From a bacterium UBP6_UBA1177 (GTDB taxonomy: Bacteria; UBP6; UBA1177): DNA of 40,023 bases. Shown piece after piece: positions 7,118-15,081 of the stretch. The notes beneath the pieces are model-generated. The model had not been told where the DNA came from. It searched no databases and worked only from the letters and a program-made list of their open reading frames with translations. The DNA is taken from the NCBI GenBank assembly GCA_002310995.1, contig DBYV01000049.1, forward strand, positions 1 to 40,023. Direction: 5' to 3'. Position numbers and translations under genes: made by a program. Positions within the stretch are counted from its first letter, which is position 1, and every line of letters starts with the position of its first letter.

Positions 7118-8941
7118 TTACAAATTTATCTCGATTTCTGCCTTTACACCTTTAAAATCCGGGAGATAGCGGCATGTTCCGCCGTCGCATGTAAAACCGC
7201 CTCTTTCCAGACCACCGAAAACATAAGTTCTCAGGAATTTATACTTGTAACCGATTGATCCGCCTGTGTAGAAATCAGGAGAATAATCGTTACCCTTCTC
7301 TTTCTCGATCCACGTCGTGTTCTTGACAGCCGCGAAAAGCTCGTGCGTCCGCTTATATTTCCATGCAAATTCCGCGACAGTCTTGAGTTCATGAACATGA
7401 TCCATTTCGTGAACATCGTCAAGCCAGTAATCCTTGTGGTAATAATCGTTTGTGAGTTTCATCGAAAAATCGGAGATAAAACCGCCGACATGAATGAAAG
7501 AAATTATCCAGTCTCGGCTGTTTTTTCTGTCAGAATTGCCGTCCACCGTGTGCCAGCCGACACCTGCCGAAAGCGCAATATGCTTCCACTCTTTCTCGGC
7601 ACTCAGAGCCGAATACCAGAAGTCTTCAGCCTGATAGCTGAGAATAAGGTTGTCACGGCTTGCTGGAAGTGCACTTTTATTGCCAAGGCTGTCACCTTTT
7701 ACAAGATCTGCATGGATTTTGACGCCAGAATGGTTCTCATTAAAACTTATTCTGCCGCCTACAGCCCATGTATCAAATTCATTATCGATCTGCAATTCCT
7801 TGGGTAGAAGTGTCGGCGGATTGAAGTAACGCCGTTTCTGATAGTCAATATCTTCCATTCTGTTGTAGTTGAGAAAAAATTTGTTGTAAACCTTGCTTTC
7901 CAGCTTGAAAGTAAGACGGCTTTTTTTCTCGCCAAAATCAAAATAGTAAAGAACAGACGAATAAAATGCCGCGGCATTCTGCAAATCGGTTTTTTCTTTA
8001 TCGATTTTCGGATCATTTTCTTTGAGCTGCTGGGTTTCGGTCGTATTTTCATAGCCGTAAGGCACATAGACCGCACCTGCATAAAACGAAAAACCAGGAA
8101 CTGGATTACGCAAAGCGACGTAAGTTCCTATGAAGTGGAACTCTTTATCAAAATCGACTTTTGTTTTGAATGTCGCAGTACTTACCGGAGATACAAGATT
8201 GTATTTCCCGTAGTTTCCGTAACCGTACTGCACCGCGGCTTCGGCAATTTTCCATTTGTATCCTGTTTCCATGCCGGCAAGCCAGTCATCAGCCTCCTTC
8301 ATTCTTTTGAAAGTCGCGCTGTCACGCAGCTGCGGATTAGCCCTTCCTCCGAACGCCTTGATAAAGAAACCGTTGTAGTTCGCCGCAATGTTACCGCCGC
8401 GGATCGAATTGTCACCGTAAACCTGGTCGTTTTTCATCGAAAACGCCATTCCACGGTTCATGCTTTCGTAAAAATCACCTGCCGTGAACTGAAAATTCTT
8501 CCACTTTCCCTTTGCGTAAATTCTGTCAAGATACTGTTCCCAGCAATGGTTAAAGTGCTCGTCGCTGTAAATGTAGTCGAAATTTCTGACATACTTCGAC
8601 TCATCACCTTTATCTGCGAAAAAAAGGAGCGTTTTCCTGATTCCGAAAGTGTAGTTTTTGTAAGAAATCTCGCCAAAATCCTCAGTCTGAAGCACAGCGT
8701 AATTGTCTTTCCTTATACCGTTTGGTTTTGTTTCATCCTTGATTTTTTCGTCAATAAAAACATGGGCTTTGTTTTTCGAATAGAATTTCCATTTTATTTC
8801 GTCTTTTTTCGGAGACGTTTCAGGTAACGTCTCTACGTTTTGATCGGTATTTTGGGTGTTTTCAGCGGGTTTTTCGACCGTTTCCGCAAAAACGAAAACA
8901 AAAGAGAAAATCAGAGCAAAAACAATGAAAAATTTCTTCAT
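7118..8941 (-). CDS. Secreted beta-barrel-like protein, probably outer membrane
   Basis: No named family recognised. The 607-residue product starts with a clear Sec signal peptide (MKKFFIVFALIFSFVFVFA, cleavage before ET). A short Gln/Thr/Glu-rich segment follows, then about 550 residues of alternating aromatic/polar strands with Gly-Tyr turns (QYGYGNYGKYN, GGSIGYKYKFLRTYVFGG). This is the pattern of a large outer-membrane beta-barrel. The C-terminus ends in hydrophobic EIEINL rather than the usual terminal Phe. A TTG 9 bases upstream would add three residues; ATG at 8941 is preferred because the signal peptide begins there. It starts 15 bases after the stop of the giant lipoprotein gene, so the two are likely co-translated and might work together at the surface. 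That link is inference. Confidence 0.7.
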   Translation of the reverse strand: MKKFFIVFALIFSFVFVFAETVEKPAENTQNTDQNVETLPETSPKKDEIKWKFYSKNKAHVFIDEKIKDETKPNGIRKDNYAVLQTEDFGEISYKNYTFGIRKTLLFFADKGDESKYVRNFDYIYSDEHFNHCWEQYLDRIYAKGKWKNFQFTAGDFYESMNRGMAFSMKNDQVYGDNSIRGGNIAANYNGFFIKAFGGRANPQLRDSATFKRMKEADDWLAGMETGYKWKIAEAAVQYGYGNYGKYNLVSPVSTATFKTKVDFDKEFHFIGTYVALRNPVPGFSFYAGAVYVPYGYENTTETQQLKENDPKIDKEKTDLQNAAAFYSSVLYYFDFGEKKSRLTFKLESKVYNKFFLNYNRMEDIDYQKRRYFNPPTLLPKELQIDNEFDTWAVGGRISFNENHSGVKIHADLVKGDSLGNKSALPASRDNLILSYQAEDFWYSALSAEKEWKHIALSAGVGWHTVDGNSDRKNSRDWIISFIHVGGFISDFSMKLTNDYYHKDYWLDDVHEMDHVHELKTVAEFAWKYKRTHELFAAVKNTTWIEKEKGNDYSPDFYTGGSIGYKYKFLRTYVFGGLERGGFTCDGGTCRYLPDFKGVKAEIEINL

Positions 8942-8956
8942 CTCGACCAAAAAACA

Positions 8957-11900
8957 CTACTGTTCAACGGGTATGCACTCGTCGCCGTACCAATGAGAGC
9001 TTTCATCGCATTCGCATGAGTATCCGCCGTCACTGTCCGGGTTCGTAAGACATCTTCCGGTCGAATTTTCAACCGAAGCGCACGTGTTTTCATCGCACGG
9101 GTTCTCACCGCCTGAAACGCAGCGGACATCAGCAACATAATAAACTGAATTTACTTTATCTTTCGGCATCGATGAAATCAAGGCATCGGTAAAATCGATC
9201 CCGTTGACTGTTTCATCTTCATTGATATCGGAAGTCCATGAATATGAGATGTCGCCGAAGAGTGAATATCTGCCGTTCAAATCTATCGCACACTGATCAT
9301 CTTCACAGTTTATGAGAAGCGTTTTAAGTTCCGCCGTCGTCGGAAGTCTCCAGAAGTTTTCCGGATCTTCTTCCGTATTAAGAGCTGCGCAGTGATCATA
9401 AGCCTCCGACCATTTCATTTCGGTAGGCGCAAGATCAGACCAGATGAGTCCTGTCTCAGGATCGCTGTAAGGAGCAGTCACATAATCAGGCAGCGTGTCG
9501 TCAAGAACGCACCTTTGGAGAAGTTCGTCAATCTGAACATCATCTTCTATGCTGTACAAAGCGCCATGAGCAACATCTACACCCCAGAACATCGGCGCCT
9601 CTCCATCAAGATTTCCGCTATAATCCCATTCATAGCGTGTCAAAGTGCCTGAAAGGATGATTCCGTAATCATTCAAAGTTGTCTTTGAAACCGTATCACC
9701 GCTGCATGCCGCTTCATCGAAGTAAGAAGTTGCGAAATGTTCATCCGTTACGCCGCAGCTTCCGCCGTTTTTAAGTTTTTCAGTCGTAACGGTCTTGCGG
9801 ATCTCTTCCAGTGTCGGAAGACGCCATTTGTTAGAATCGTTTTCATTCAGATAACGGCACATTTTGGCAACGCCATGCACATAAACACTACCTTTATAAC
9901 TGGTGCTTTTGGTCTGCTCGATTTCGCTGCTGCGGTAATACGGCGACGAGGAGATAGCAGATTTGTCGAAATCTATAAAAATTTCGGGGTAGAGTCTCGA
10001 TGACCAGATAGTTCCGTTCTCATCTCTGCATGGTCCCGTGCCGGTGCCGTTACACTCAGGAACTTCAGCTCTTTCCTCAAGATCGCTTCTTACACAGAGG
10101 ACTGAGAAACCGTCTCCTTCCCCGATGTCGTCTCTTTTAATGCTTTTTAATTGAGGTTGAACAGGGTGAACATCGTCGCCGCCTCCTTCATACTCTCCGT
10201 ACGGATAAAATCCGCCCTGCATGTGGAGAACCCATACATAATAATCGACAGGTGCAGGAGTCGAACTCCAGAATGTATCAAGCGTCATACCTGGGAATGA
10301 AGAGAGAACTTCAGATCCTTCCTCCGTTTCCGCTACTACTTCATCACCTTCTCCTGCAACTTCCGCCGGTAATTTAGAATAGTCTATCAGCGATGCAAGT
10401 TCGTTCATGTTCGGAAGTCTCCAGTCGGCGTGTCCTGCGTATTCAAGGTTTTCGCAGTAGGAAAGCGCCTCATTCCAGGTCGCCTTCCTGACCGGCTCTT
10501 TCTGCCAGAAAAGGTTTGTGGATGAATCCGAGATCATCTCGTCGCCGTTTTCAGTAACGGCAGAATAGTTTTCAGCACTTGCCTCGCCGTATTTTTCTCC
10601 GCTTACGCACATGAGGTATCCTTCATACGAATACGAACTTCTGGCAAGATTAACCATACGGGTAATCAAACCGTAGGGCAGCAGATAGAAATAATTTTCG
10701 ATCGAGGTCAGGATTAAATCAGGACCGTAGTATGATCTGGAAACTTCGCGAACCACGGGGTCATCATCTCCTTCTCCATAAAATTCGGCGAAATAAACCG
10801 GATCGATCTTACTGCCGTAAAGCATTCCGTGATCGGCGAGAGCGGCAAGTTCCTGAGGCTCCGGAAGTCTCCAGTCTTCGATTCCTCCGTAAGAGACGGC
10901 ACATTCGTTTTCCATTTCTTCATAATTTCCATATTTTCCGGTAAGCCACCAGGTGAGCCCTGTAACATTGTCTTTGATGAAAGGCCTTTCTTCAACATCT
11001 TCGGCATCTTCAGTATTTTCGATTTCGGTGTAGCTGTGCAGCACACAGCCTTTTCTTGCGGCATACTGCGCATCCTGACCGTAAGCATCTTCATCTTCCT
11101 TCGGGCAGAAAATCTGATTTCCCTCGCCGTCAGTGCAGATCGCCATGCCCGTGCAGAGCACTTTGGAATAAACTTTCAGGCAATCGTCAGAGCAGCTTGA
11201 ACCGATTCCTTCACCTGTTTCAGCATTGTCGCATTTCTCGTTGCTTTGAACTATGCCGTCGCCGCAATAAGCAGTCGAACCTTCCGCATTCTGACAGTTT
11301 GTCGTGCAGACAGGGCAGGATGTTTCGCCGTAAGCACAGGCGGTCCGGCCGTTATCCGTTCCGTTGTCGCATGCTTCATCAGGATCAACAATGCCGTTTC
11401 CGCATTCAGCGACATAAACGTCATTGTCTTCGTCGACAACCGGTTCGTCAGCATCTTCGGGTTCGTCGGGAATTTCATCTTCGTCAGAGATTTCATCATC
11501 GTCAACAATCGGTTCATCGATTATGTCGTTATCCGTGATTTCATCATCTTTATCAGGTTCTTCGTCAGGTTTTTCAACAGGTTCTTCCTCTTCTTCAACA
11601 TCAATAAAGAAAAATGCGTAAGCGGTGAAGTGACCGGTCGTCATCATAATCGGATCTCCAGCAGCACTCATCATGATGGGATCTCCGGCAGCAGAAATCA
11701 TGATGGGATCTCCGGCAGCACTCAGCATTTTCTGCTCACCGTCGGAAGTTATCATAATCGGGTCTCCCGCAGCATTCAGCATGATCGGATCTCCGGCAGC
11801 TGTTGTCATGATCGGATCACCTGCGGCATTTTTACTGATCTTTACCGCGTATCCGATTTTGCTGTAACTCCATTTGCCTTCTTTCTCCCTGTAAACCGCC

Positions 11901-12301
11901 GCAGTGATGACTTTTTTCTTTGCCGCTCTGAGTTCTCCGCCGGTTCCGGTGCTTATCATCGAAATAACAACAGGTTTCTTGAAAACTGTACCAGTTGGTT
12001 CGAACTCGACTACTTTGCTGATAACGGTTTTGTCTTCTGTTCCGGGATAATCTTTGGCATCATAAACTCTCATTGTGATTTTCGTATCACTGTCGAGAGC
12101 GCCGGCCGGAATTTCAATCGTTACCGATTCATCGGAATTCGTGATCGTTCCGCCTTCTTCGGCTGGAATTTCCTTCGCAACCTCTTCTTCGAACAATGGT
12201 TTTTCATCATTTTGTTCGGGTTTGTTTTTTTTCTTGTCGCTGCAGGAAGCGAGCGCAAAAAGCGAAACAAAAACCATAATCAAGCAAAATACGCGTTTCA
12301 T
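8957..12301 (-). CDS. Giant modular lipoprotein: ZU5-like, AAGDPIM repeat, Myxo Cys repeats, four DUF1566/Lcl modules, EGF-like end
   Basis: 1114 residues. The signal peptide ends in LASC (lipid Cys 20). Residues ~45-125 look like a ZU5 domain (VTIEIPAGALDSDTKITMRV, then PTGTVFKKPV). Residues 158-220 are seven 9-residue units of the form xAAGDPIMx; the fourth is degenerate. Residues 233-296 are an acidic Asp/Glu/Pro linker. Residues ~300-375 carry two Myxococcus-type Cys-rich repeats (CGNGIVDPDEACDNG and CGDGIVQSNEKCDNA). Four DUF1566/Lcl-like modules follow, each with a WRLP signature (DWRLPEPQEL, DWRLPNMNEL, KWRLPTLEEI, FWRLPTTAEL). The last ~45 residues are Cys-rich and EGF-like (GGYSCECDESSHWYGDECI). 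The DUF1566/Lcl fold is linked to ligand or carbohydrate recognition in other bacteria. A surface adhesin or sensor role is plausible but unproven. Confidence 0.85.
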   Translation of the reverse strand: MKRVFCLIMVFVSLFALASCSDKKKNKPEQNDEKPLFEEEVAKEIPAEEGGTITNSDESVTIEIPAGALDSDTKITMRVYDAKDYPGTEDKTVISKVVEFEPTGTVFKKPVVISMISTGTGGELRAAKKKVITAAVYREKEGKWSYSKIGYAVKISKNAAGDPIMTTAAGDPIMLNAAGDPIMITSDGEQKMLSAAGDPIMISAAGDPIMMSAAGDPIMMTTGHFTAYAFFFIDVEEEEEPVEKPDEEPDKDDEITDNDIIDEPIVDDDEISDEDEIPDEPEDADEPVVDEDNDVYVAECGNGIVDPDEACDNGTDNGRTACAYGETSCPVCTTNCQNAEGSTAYCGDGIVQSNEKCDNAETGEGIGSSCSDDCLKVYSKVLCTGMAICTDGEGNQIFCPKEDEDAYGQDAQYAARKGCVLHSYTEIENTEDAEDVEERPFIKDNVTGLTWWLTGKYGNYEEMENECAVSYGGIEDWRLPEPQELAALADHGMLYGSKIDPVYFAEFYGEGDDDPVVREVSRSYYGPDLILTSIENYFYLLPYGLITRMVNLARSSYSYEGYLMCVSGEKYGEASAENYSAVTENGDEMISDSSTNLFWQKEPVRKATWNEALSYCENLEYAGHADWRLPNMNELASLIDYSKLPAEVAGEGDEVVAETEEGSEVLSSFPGMTLDTFWSSTPAPVDYYVWVLHMQGGFYPYGEYEGGGDDVHPVQPQLKSIKRDDIGEGDGFSVLCVRSDLEERAEVPECNGTGTGPCRDENGTIWSSRLYPEIFIDFDKSAISSSPYYRSSEIEQTKSTSYKGSVYVHGVAKMCRYLNENDSNKWRLPTLEEIRKTVTTEKLKNGGSCGVTDEHFATSYFDEAACSGDTVSKTTLNDYGIILSGTLTRYEWDYSGNLDGEAPMFWGVDVAHGALYSIEDDVQIDELLQRCVLDDTLPDYVTAPYSDPETGLIWSDLAPTEMKWSEAYDHCAALNTEEDPENFWRLPTTAELKTLLINCEDDQCAIDLNGRYSLFGDISYSWTSDINEDETVNGIDFTDALISSMPKDKVNSVYYVADVRCVSGGENPCDENTCASVENSTGRCLTNPDSDGGYSCECDESSHWYGDECIPVEQ
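11642..11830 (-). repeat. In-frame 27-bp tandem repeat encoding xAAGDPIMx
   Basis: Seven consecutive 27-bp units encode residues 158-220 of the giant lipoprotein. Six keep AAGDPIM exactly; unit four reads SDGEQKM. The units vary mainly at synonymous positions (for example GGATCT, GGATCA and GGGTCT for the Gly-Asp core seen on the plus strand). The repeat is therefore not a very recent perfect duplication and the amino-acid motif appears to be maintained. Confidence 0.9.
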
Positions 12302-12332
12302 GAAACCCTCCTTTTAAAACCTTAGCCTGTCA

Positions 12333-12360
12333 ATTATCGGGATTTTAGTTACAAATGCAA
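12333..12360 (-). promoter_or_regulatory. Predicted promoter of the giant lipoprotein-barrel-acpS unit
   Basis: On the minus strand TTGCAT (12355-12360) and GATAAT (12333-12338) are separated by 16 bases. The start would be near 12326, some 25 bases before ATG 12301, with the ribosome site AGGAGGG in between. A TTGACA also occurs in this spacer but has no -10 at a usable distance. Confidence 0.4.
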
Positions 12361-12374
12361 GAAAAAACAGCAAC

Positions 12375-13007
12375 TTAACCGTTACTTTTATTTATCTCGG
12401 CAACTATTTTTTCCGCGACTTCACCGACCTGAAAAATTCTGCCGGTTTCATTTTTGACAGAAGTGATTTTGCAGTTTGGCATTCCGCACGGGACAATTCT
12501 TGAGAAATACGACAAGTCATTAGAAATGTTGATCGAAAAACCGTGAATCGGAACAAATTTCTTAAAGTGCATTCCGGTAAACGCGATTTTGCGGTCTTCA
12601 ACCCAAAGTCCCGCTTTTTCATCGTGCCATGCAAGATTCTGAACACCGCAGAAAGTACCCAAAACGCTTTTGATCGAGTTTGCAAAGAAAAGAACAAACT
12701 CCTTTATCGAAGAAAATCCGTAGTTTCTGAAGTCAATCACAGGATAAATAACAAGCTGACCCGGGCCGTGGAAAGTGAGTTCTCCACCTCGTCGTATATT
12801 GAAAACAGGAATGTTTCCAACAGGCTTTATAAAATCTTCTTCTTTGCCGCGAAGCCCGGAAGTATAAACAGGATTATGCTCTAGAAACAGAACGCAGCCA
12901 TCGCTGTTTTTGGCAATAACCTCGTTTCTAAGATTTTCCTGAAATTCAAGAATTTCACCGTAATCACACGGATTTTCAAAAACTTTGCACGGAATCTCAG
13001 CAGCCAT
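12375..13007 (-). CDS. lipB: Octanoyl-[ACP]:protein N-octanoyltransferase
   Basis: Moves the octanoyl group from ACP to lipoyl domains of 2-oxoacid dehydrogenases and the glycine cleavage H protein, the first step of de novo lipoylation. 210 residues, typical length. The family signature RGGELTFHGPGQLVIYPV spans residues 73-90. The catalytic Lys lies in EDRKIAFTGMHF (K140), and the catalytic Cys in IVPCGMPNC (C174). HGFSINI is also conserved. ATG at 13007 overlaps the 3' end of the phosphoesterase gene by 11 bases. It is the last gene of the kinase-phoH-phosphoesterase-lipB unit. No lipA is in the window. Confidence 0.95.
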   Translation of the reverse strand: MAAEIPCKVFENPCDYGEILEFQENLRNEVIAKNSDGCVLFLEHNPVYTSGLRGKEEDFIKPVGNIPVFNIRRGGELTFHGPGQLVIYPVIDFRNYGFSSIKEFVLFFANSIKSVLGTFCGVQNLAWHDEKAGLWVEDRKIAFTGMHFKKFVPIHGFSINISNDLSYFSRIVPCGMPNCKITSVKNETGRIFQVGEVAEKIVAEINKSNG

Positions 13008-13749
13008 TTCTCAGCCTTTCACCGAATGATGCAGGAAGACGCAGCGCTCTGATTTTGTTTATCGTCAGCTCGAAATCGTATTCGACCCTGTGATATTTAA
13101 GAATTTGTTTTTCAGTATCATAAGAAACAAAACTGGAACGTGGATCTCCGTCACGCGGCTGACCGACCGAGCCACAGACACAGACAACTGGATTTGGTAG
13201 TGTCGAAATATCAACTTCACCACTTGAAATATTCAGTTCTACCGACTGTCCGTTACCTGTCATAAGAAACAGGTTTATGTAGTGGCTGTGCCCTACGAAG
13301 TTTACTTTCTGCAAAAACGGCGCAACATCGTAAAGACGGTTAACTCCCCTGCAGTTGAAAATATAATCGTATCTTTCGGGCATTCGCGGTGAACCGTGTG
13401 AAAGAAGACAGTGCGCTTTTTCATCAACATGAATGTATTTCAGACGATCCAAAAAAGCGAACTGCTCGTTGGTCAACATATCCGTAGTCCAGTTTATAAC
13501 ATACCTTACGGCATCGTAATAATCATTGATATCAGTCTTTCCGACGATACCTGCATCGTGATTTCCGAGCACACCACAAGTAACAGTTTCTTTAAGGATA
13601 TCAATAGTTTCACCAGGCCAAGGCCCGTAACCGACAGCATCACCGGCAAAAAATATAGCATCAGGTTTTATATTCTCTTTGATCTCTTTCATAACCGCTT
13701 CAAGAGCGGGAAGATTAGAGTGGACATCGCCGAGGACTACGATCTTCAT
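12997..13749 (-). CDS. Calcineurin-like metallophosphoesterase
   Basis: 250-residue cytoplasmic phosphoesterase of the YfcE/prokaryotic diadenosine-tetraphosphatase-like superfamily. The dinuclear metal-site motifs appear in order: GDVHSN (7-12), GDAVGYG (36-42), GNHDA (62-66), SHGSP, and GHSH. The CVCGSVGQPRDGDPRSSF segment near residue ~205 is typical of the MJ0936-like group. The substrate cannot be read from sequence; nucleotides, cyclic nucleotides or phosphoproteins are possible. The gene is 3 bases downstream of phoH and overlaps lipB, so it belongs to the operon led by the Ser/Thr kinase. Confidence 0.88.
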   Translation of the reverse strand: MKIVVLGDVHSNLPALEAVMKEIKENIKPDAIFFAGDAVGYGPWPGETIDILKETVTCGVLGNHDAGIVGKTDINDYYDAVRYVINWTTDMLTNEQFAFLDRLKYIHVDEKAHCLLSHGSPRMPERYDYIFNCRGVNRLYDVAPFLQKVNFVGHSHYINLFLMTGNGQSVELNISSGEVDISTLPNPVVCVCGSVGQPRDGDPRSSFVSYDTEKQILKYHRVEYDFELTINKIRALRLPASFGERLRNGC

Positions 13750-13752
13750 AGT

Positions 13753-15081
13753 CTACAGGAGCTCCGCTGCCGCGTTGGCCAAAGCAGAACGCTCGCCCTT
13801 TTCAAGAGTTATGTGACCTGCCAGAGACAAATCTTTGAAGCGGTCAACGATGTAGCTGAGACCGTTGTTTGACTCGTTCATGTACGGATTATCAATCTGG
13901 AACGGATCGCCGGTGAGAACCATTTTCGTGTTTTCGCCAACTCTCGAAACGATCGTTTTGATTTCATGCGGTGTAAGGTTCTGTGCCTCATCAACAATGA
14001 TGAACTGCTCAGGAATACTTCTTCCGCGGATATAGGTCAGAGCCTCGACCTCGATAACTTTGCTTGCCATAAGCTCGTTCATTTTGCCCATGCTGTTCAT
14101 GTCGTGGTCGGCAAGAAGATATTCCAAATTGTCGAAAACCGGCTGCATCCATGGTTTGAGCTTTTCATCAATCGTGCCTGGAAGGAAACCGATATCCTTA
14201 CCCATCGGATAAATAGGCCTTGCAACAAGCATTTTCGTGTATTTTCCCTCTTCAAGACACTTCTGAAGTCCTGCTGCAATTGCAAGAAGGGTTTTTCCAG
14301 TTCCGGCAGTTCCGATGAGGCTCACGAGTTTTACTCTGTCATCCATCAGAAGATCTAAAGCAAGCCTCTGGGCAAAGTTTCTCGCCTTGAGACCCCAGAC
14401 TTCCTTGAACTGTTTGAGCGGAACAATCGCCTTTTCAAACGGATCGACTTTGACAGTCGCTGTATGCTGCTCACCGGCTTCAGCATCAACCAGCTTGAAG
14501 AACTGGTTTGCATGCGCCGTTTCGAAAGGAGTTCCGGCAAGAATATCAAGCGGAATCTTCTTTTCTTCGAAAACGCGGTCAATGAAAGAGCCGTCAACAC
14601 TCAGAGTTTCGTATCCGGTAGGAAGTTTGTTGAAATTGACAGTATCGTTTCTGTAATTTTCAGCCTTTATGCCGTAGACATCAGCTTTAATACGGAGATT
14701 AACGTCCTTGCTGACAAGAACGACCTCTCTGTCGGGGTTGTCTTTCGTGATTTTGTAAGCCGCGCAGAGAATGACGTTGTCAGCATATCCAGAAGCCAGT
14801 TTCGCCCCCGGAAGCTCAAATTCGCCCGTAATATCGATCCTTATTGAACCACCGCCGGGAAGCTGCACTCCGTCAAGAAGACTGCCCTGCTGGCGGAGTT
14901 CCTCAATGTGTCTGGCAAAAGCTCTTGCCGCAAGTCCGACCTGGTTCATGTCTTTCTTAAACTTGTCAAGTTCTTCGATGACAACTATAGGAACCACAAT
15001 GTCATGCTCGTCAAAATTAAAAATAGCTTTCGGATCGGAAATCAGAACATTAGTGTCAAGAACAAAAATCTTTTTAGCCAT
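13753..15081 (-). CDS. PhoH-family PIN-ATPase
   Basis: 442 residues with an N-terminal PIN domain (FVLDTNVLISDP with D9; IVVIEELDKFK) and a C-terminal PhoH RNA helicase-like ATPase. Walker A is GTAGTGKT (257-264), Walker B is IIVDEAQ (361-367), and the conserved LTGDPFQIDNPY lies near the C-terminus. This is the PhoH2/YlaK-like architecture, in which related proteins unwind and cleave RNA. The start overlaps the upstream kinase gene by 8 bases, and the phosphoesterase follows after 3 bases. PhoH2 genes elsewhere are often paired with a small antitoxin-like gene; none is seen here. Confidence 0.92.
   Translation of the reverse strand: MAKKIFVLDTNVLISDPKAIFNFDEHDIVVPIVVIEELDKFKKDMNQVGLAARAFARHIEELRQQGSLLDGVQLPGGGSIRIDITGEFELPGAKLASGYADNVILCAAYKITKDNPDREVVLVSKDVNLRIKADVYGIKAENYRNDTVNFNKLPTGYETLSVDGSFIDRVFEEKKIPLDILAGTPFETAHANQFFKLVDAEAGEQHTATVKVDPFEKAIVPLKQFKEVWGLKARNFAQRLALDLLMDDRVKLVSLIGTAGTGKTLLAIAAGLQKCLEEGKYTKMLVARPIYPMGKDIGFLPGTIDEKLKPWMQPVFDNLEYLLADHDMNSMGKMNELMASKVIEVEALTYIRGRSIPEQFIIVDEAQNLTPHEIKTIVSRVGENTKMVLTGDPFQIDNPYMNESNNGLSYIVDRFKDLSLAGHITLEKGERSALANAAAELL

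Noticed and set aside
8135..8827. 230-residue plus-strand frame opposite the barrel gene
   Set aside because: No domain or ribosome site, and the opposite frame has a signal peptide and continuous strand pattern.
11642..11830. CRISPR-like array
   Set aside because: The 27-bp units are contiguous without spacers and are in frame within a lipoprotein gene.
11246..12325. 359-residue plus-strand frame opposite the giant lipoprotein
   Set aside because: Its repeated HHDGISGS-like text is the reverse complement of the AAGDPIM repeat, and the opposite frame has a lipobox and known domains.
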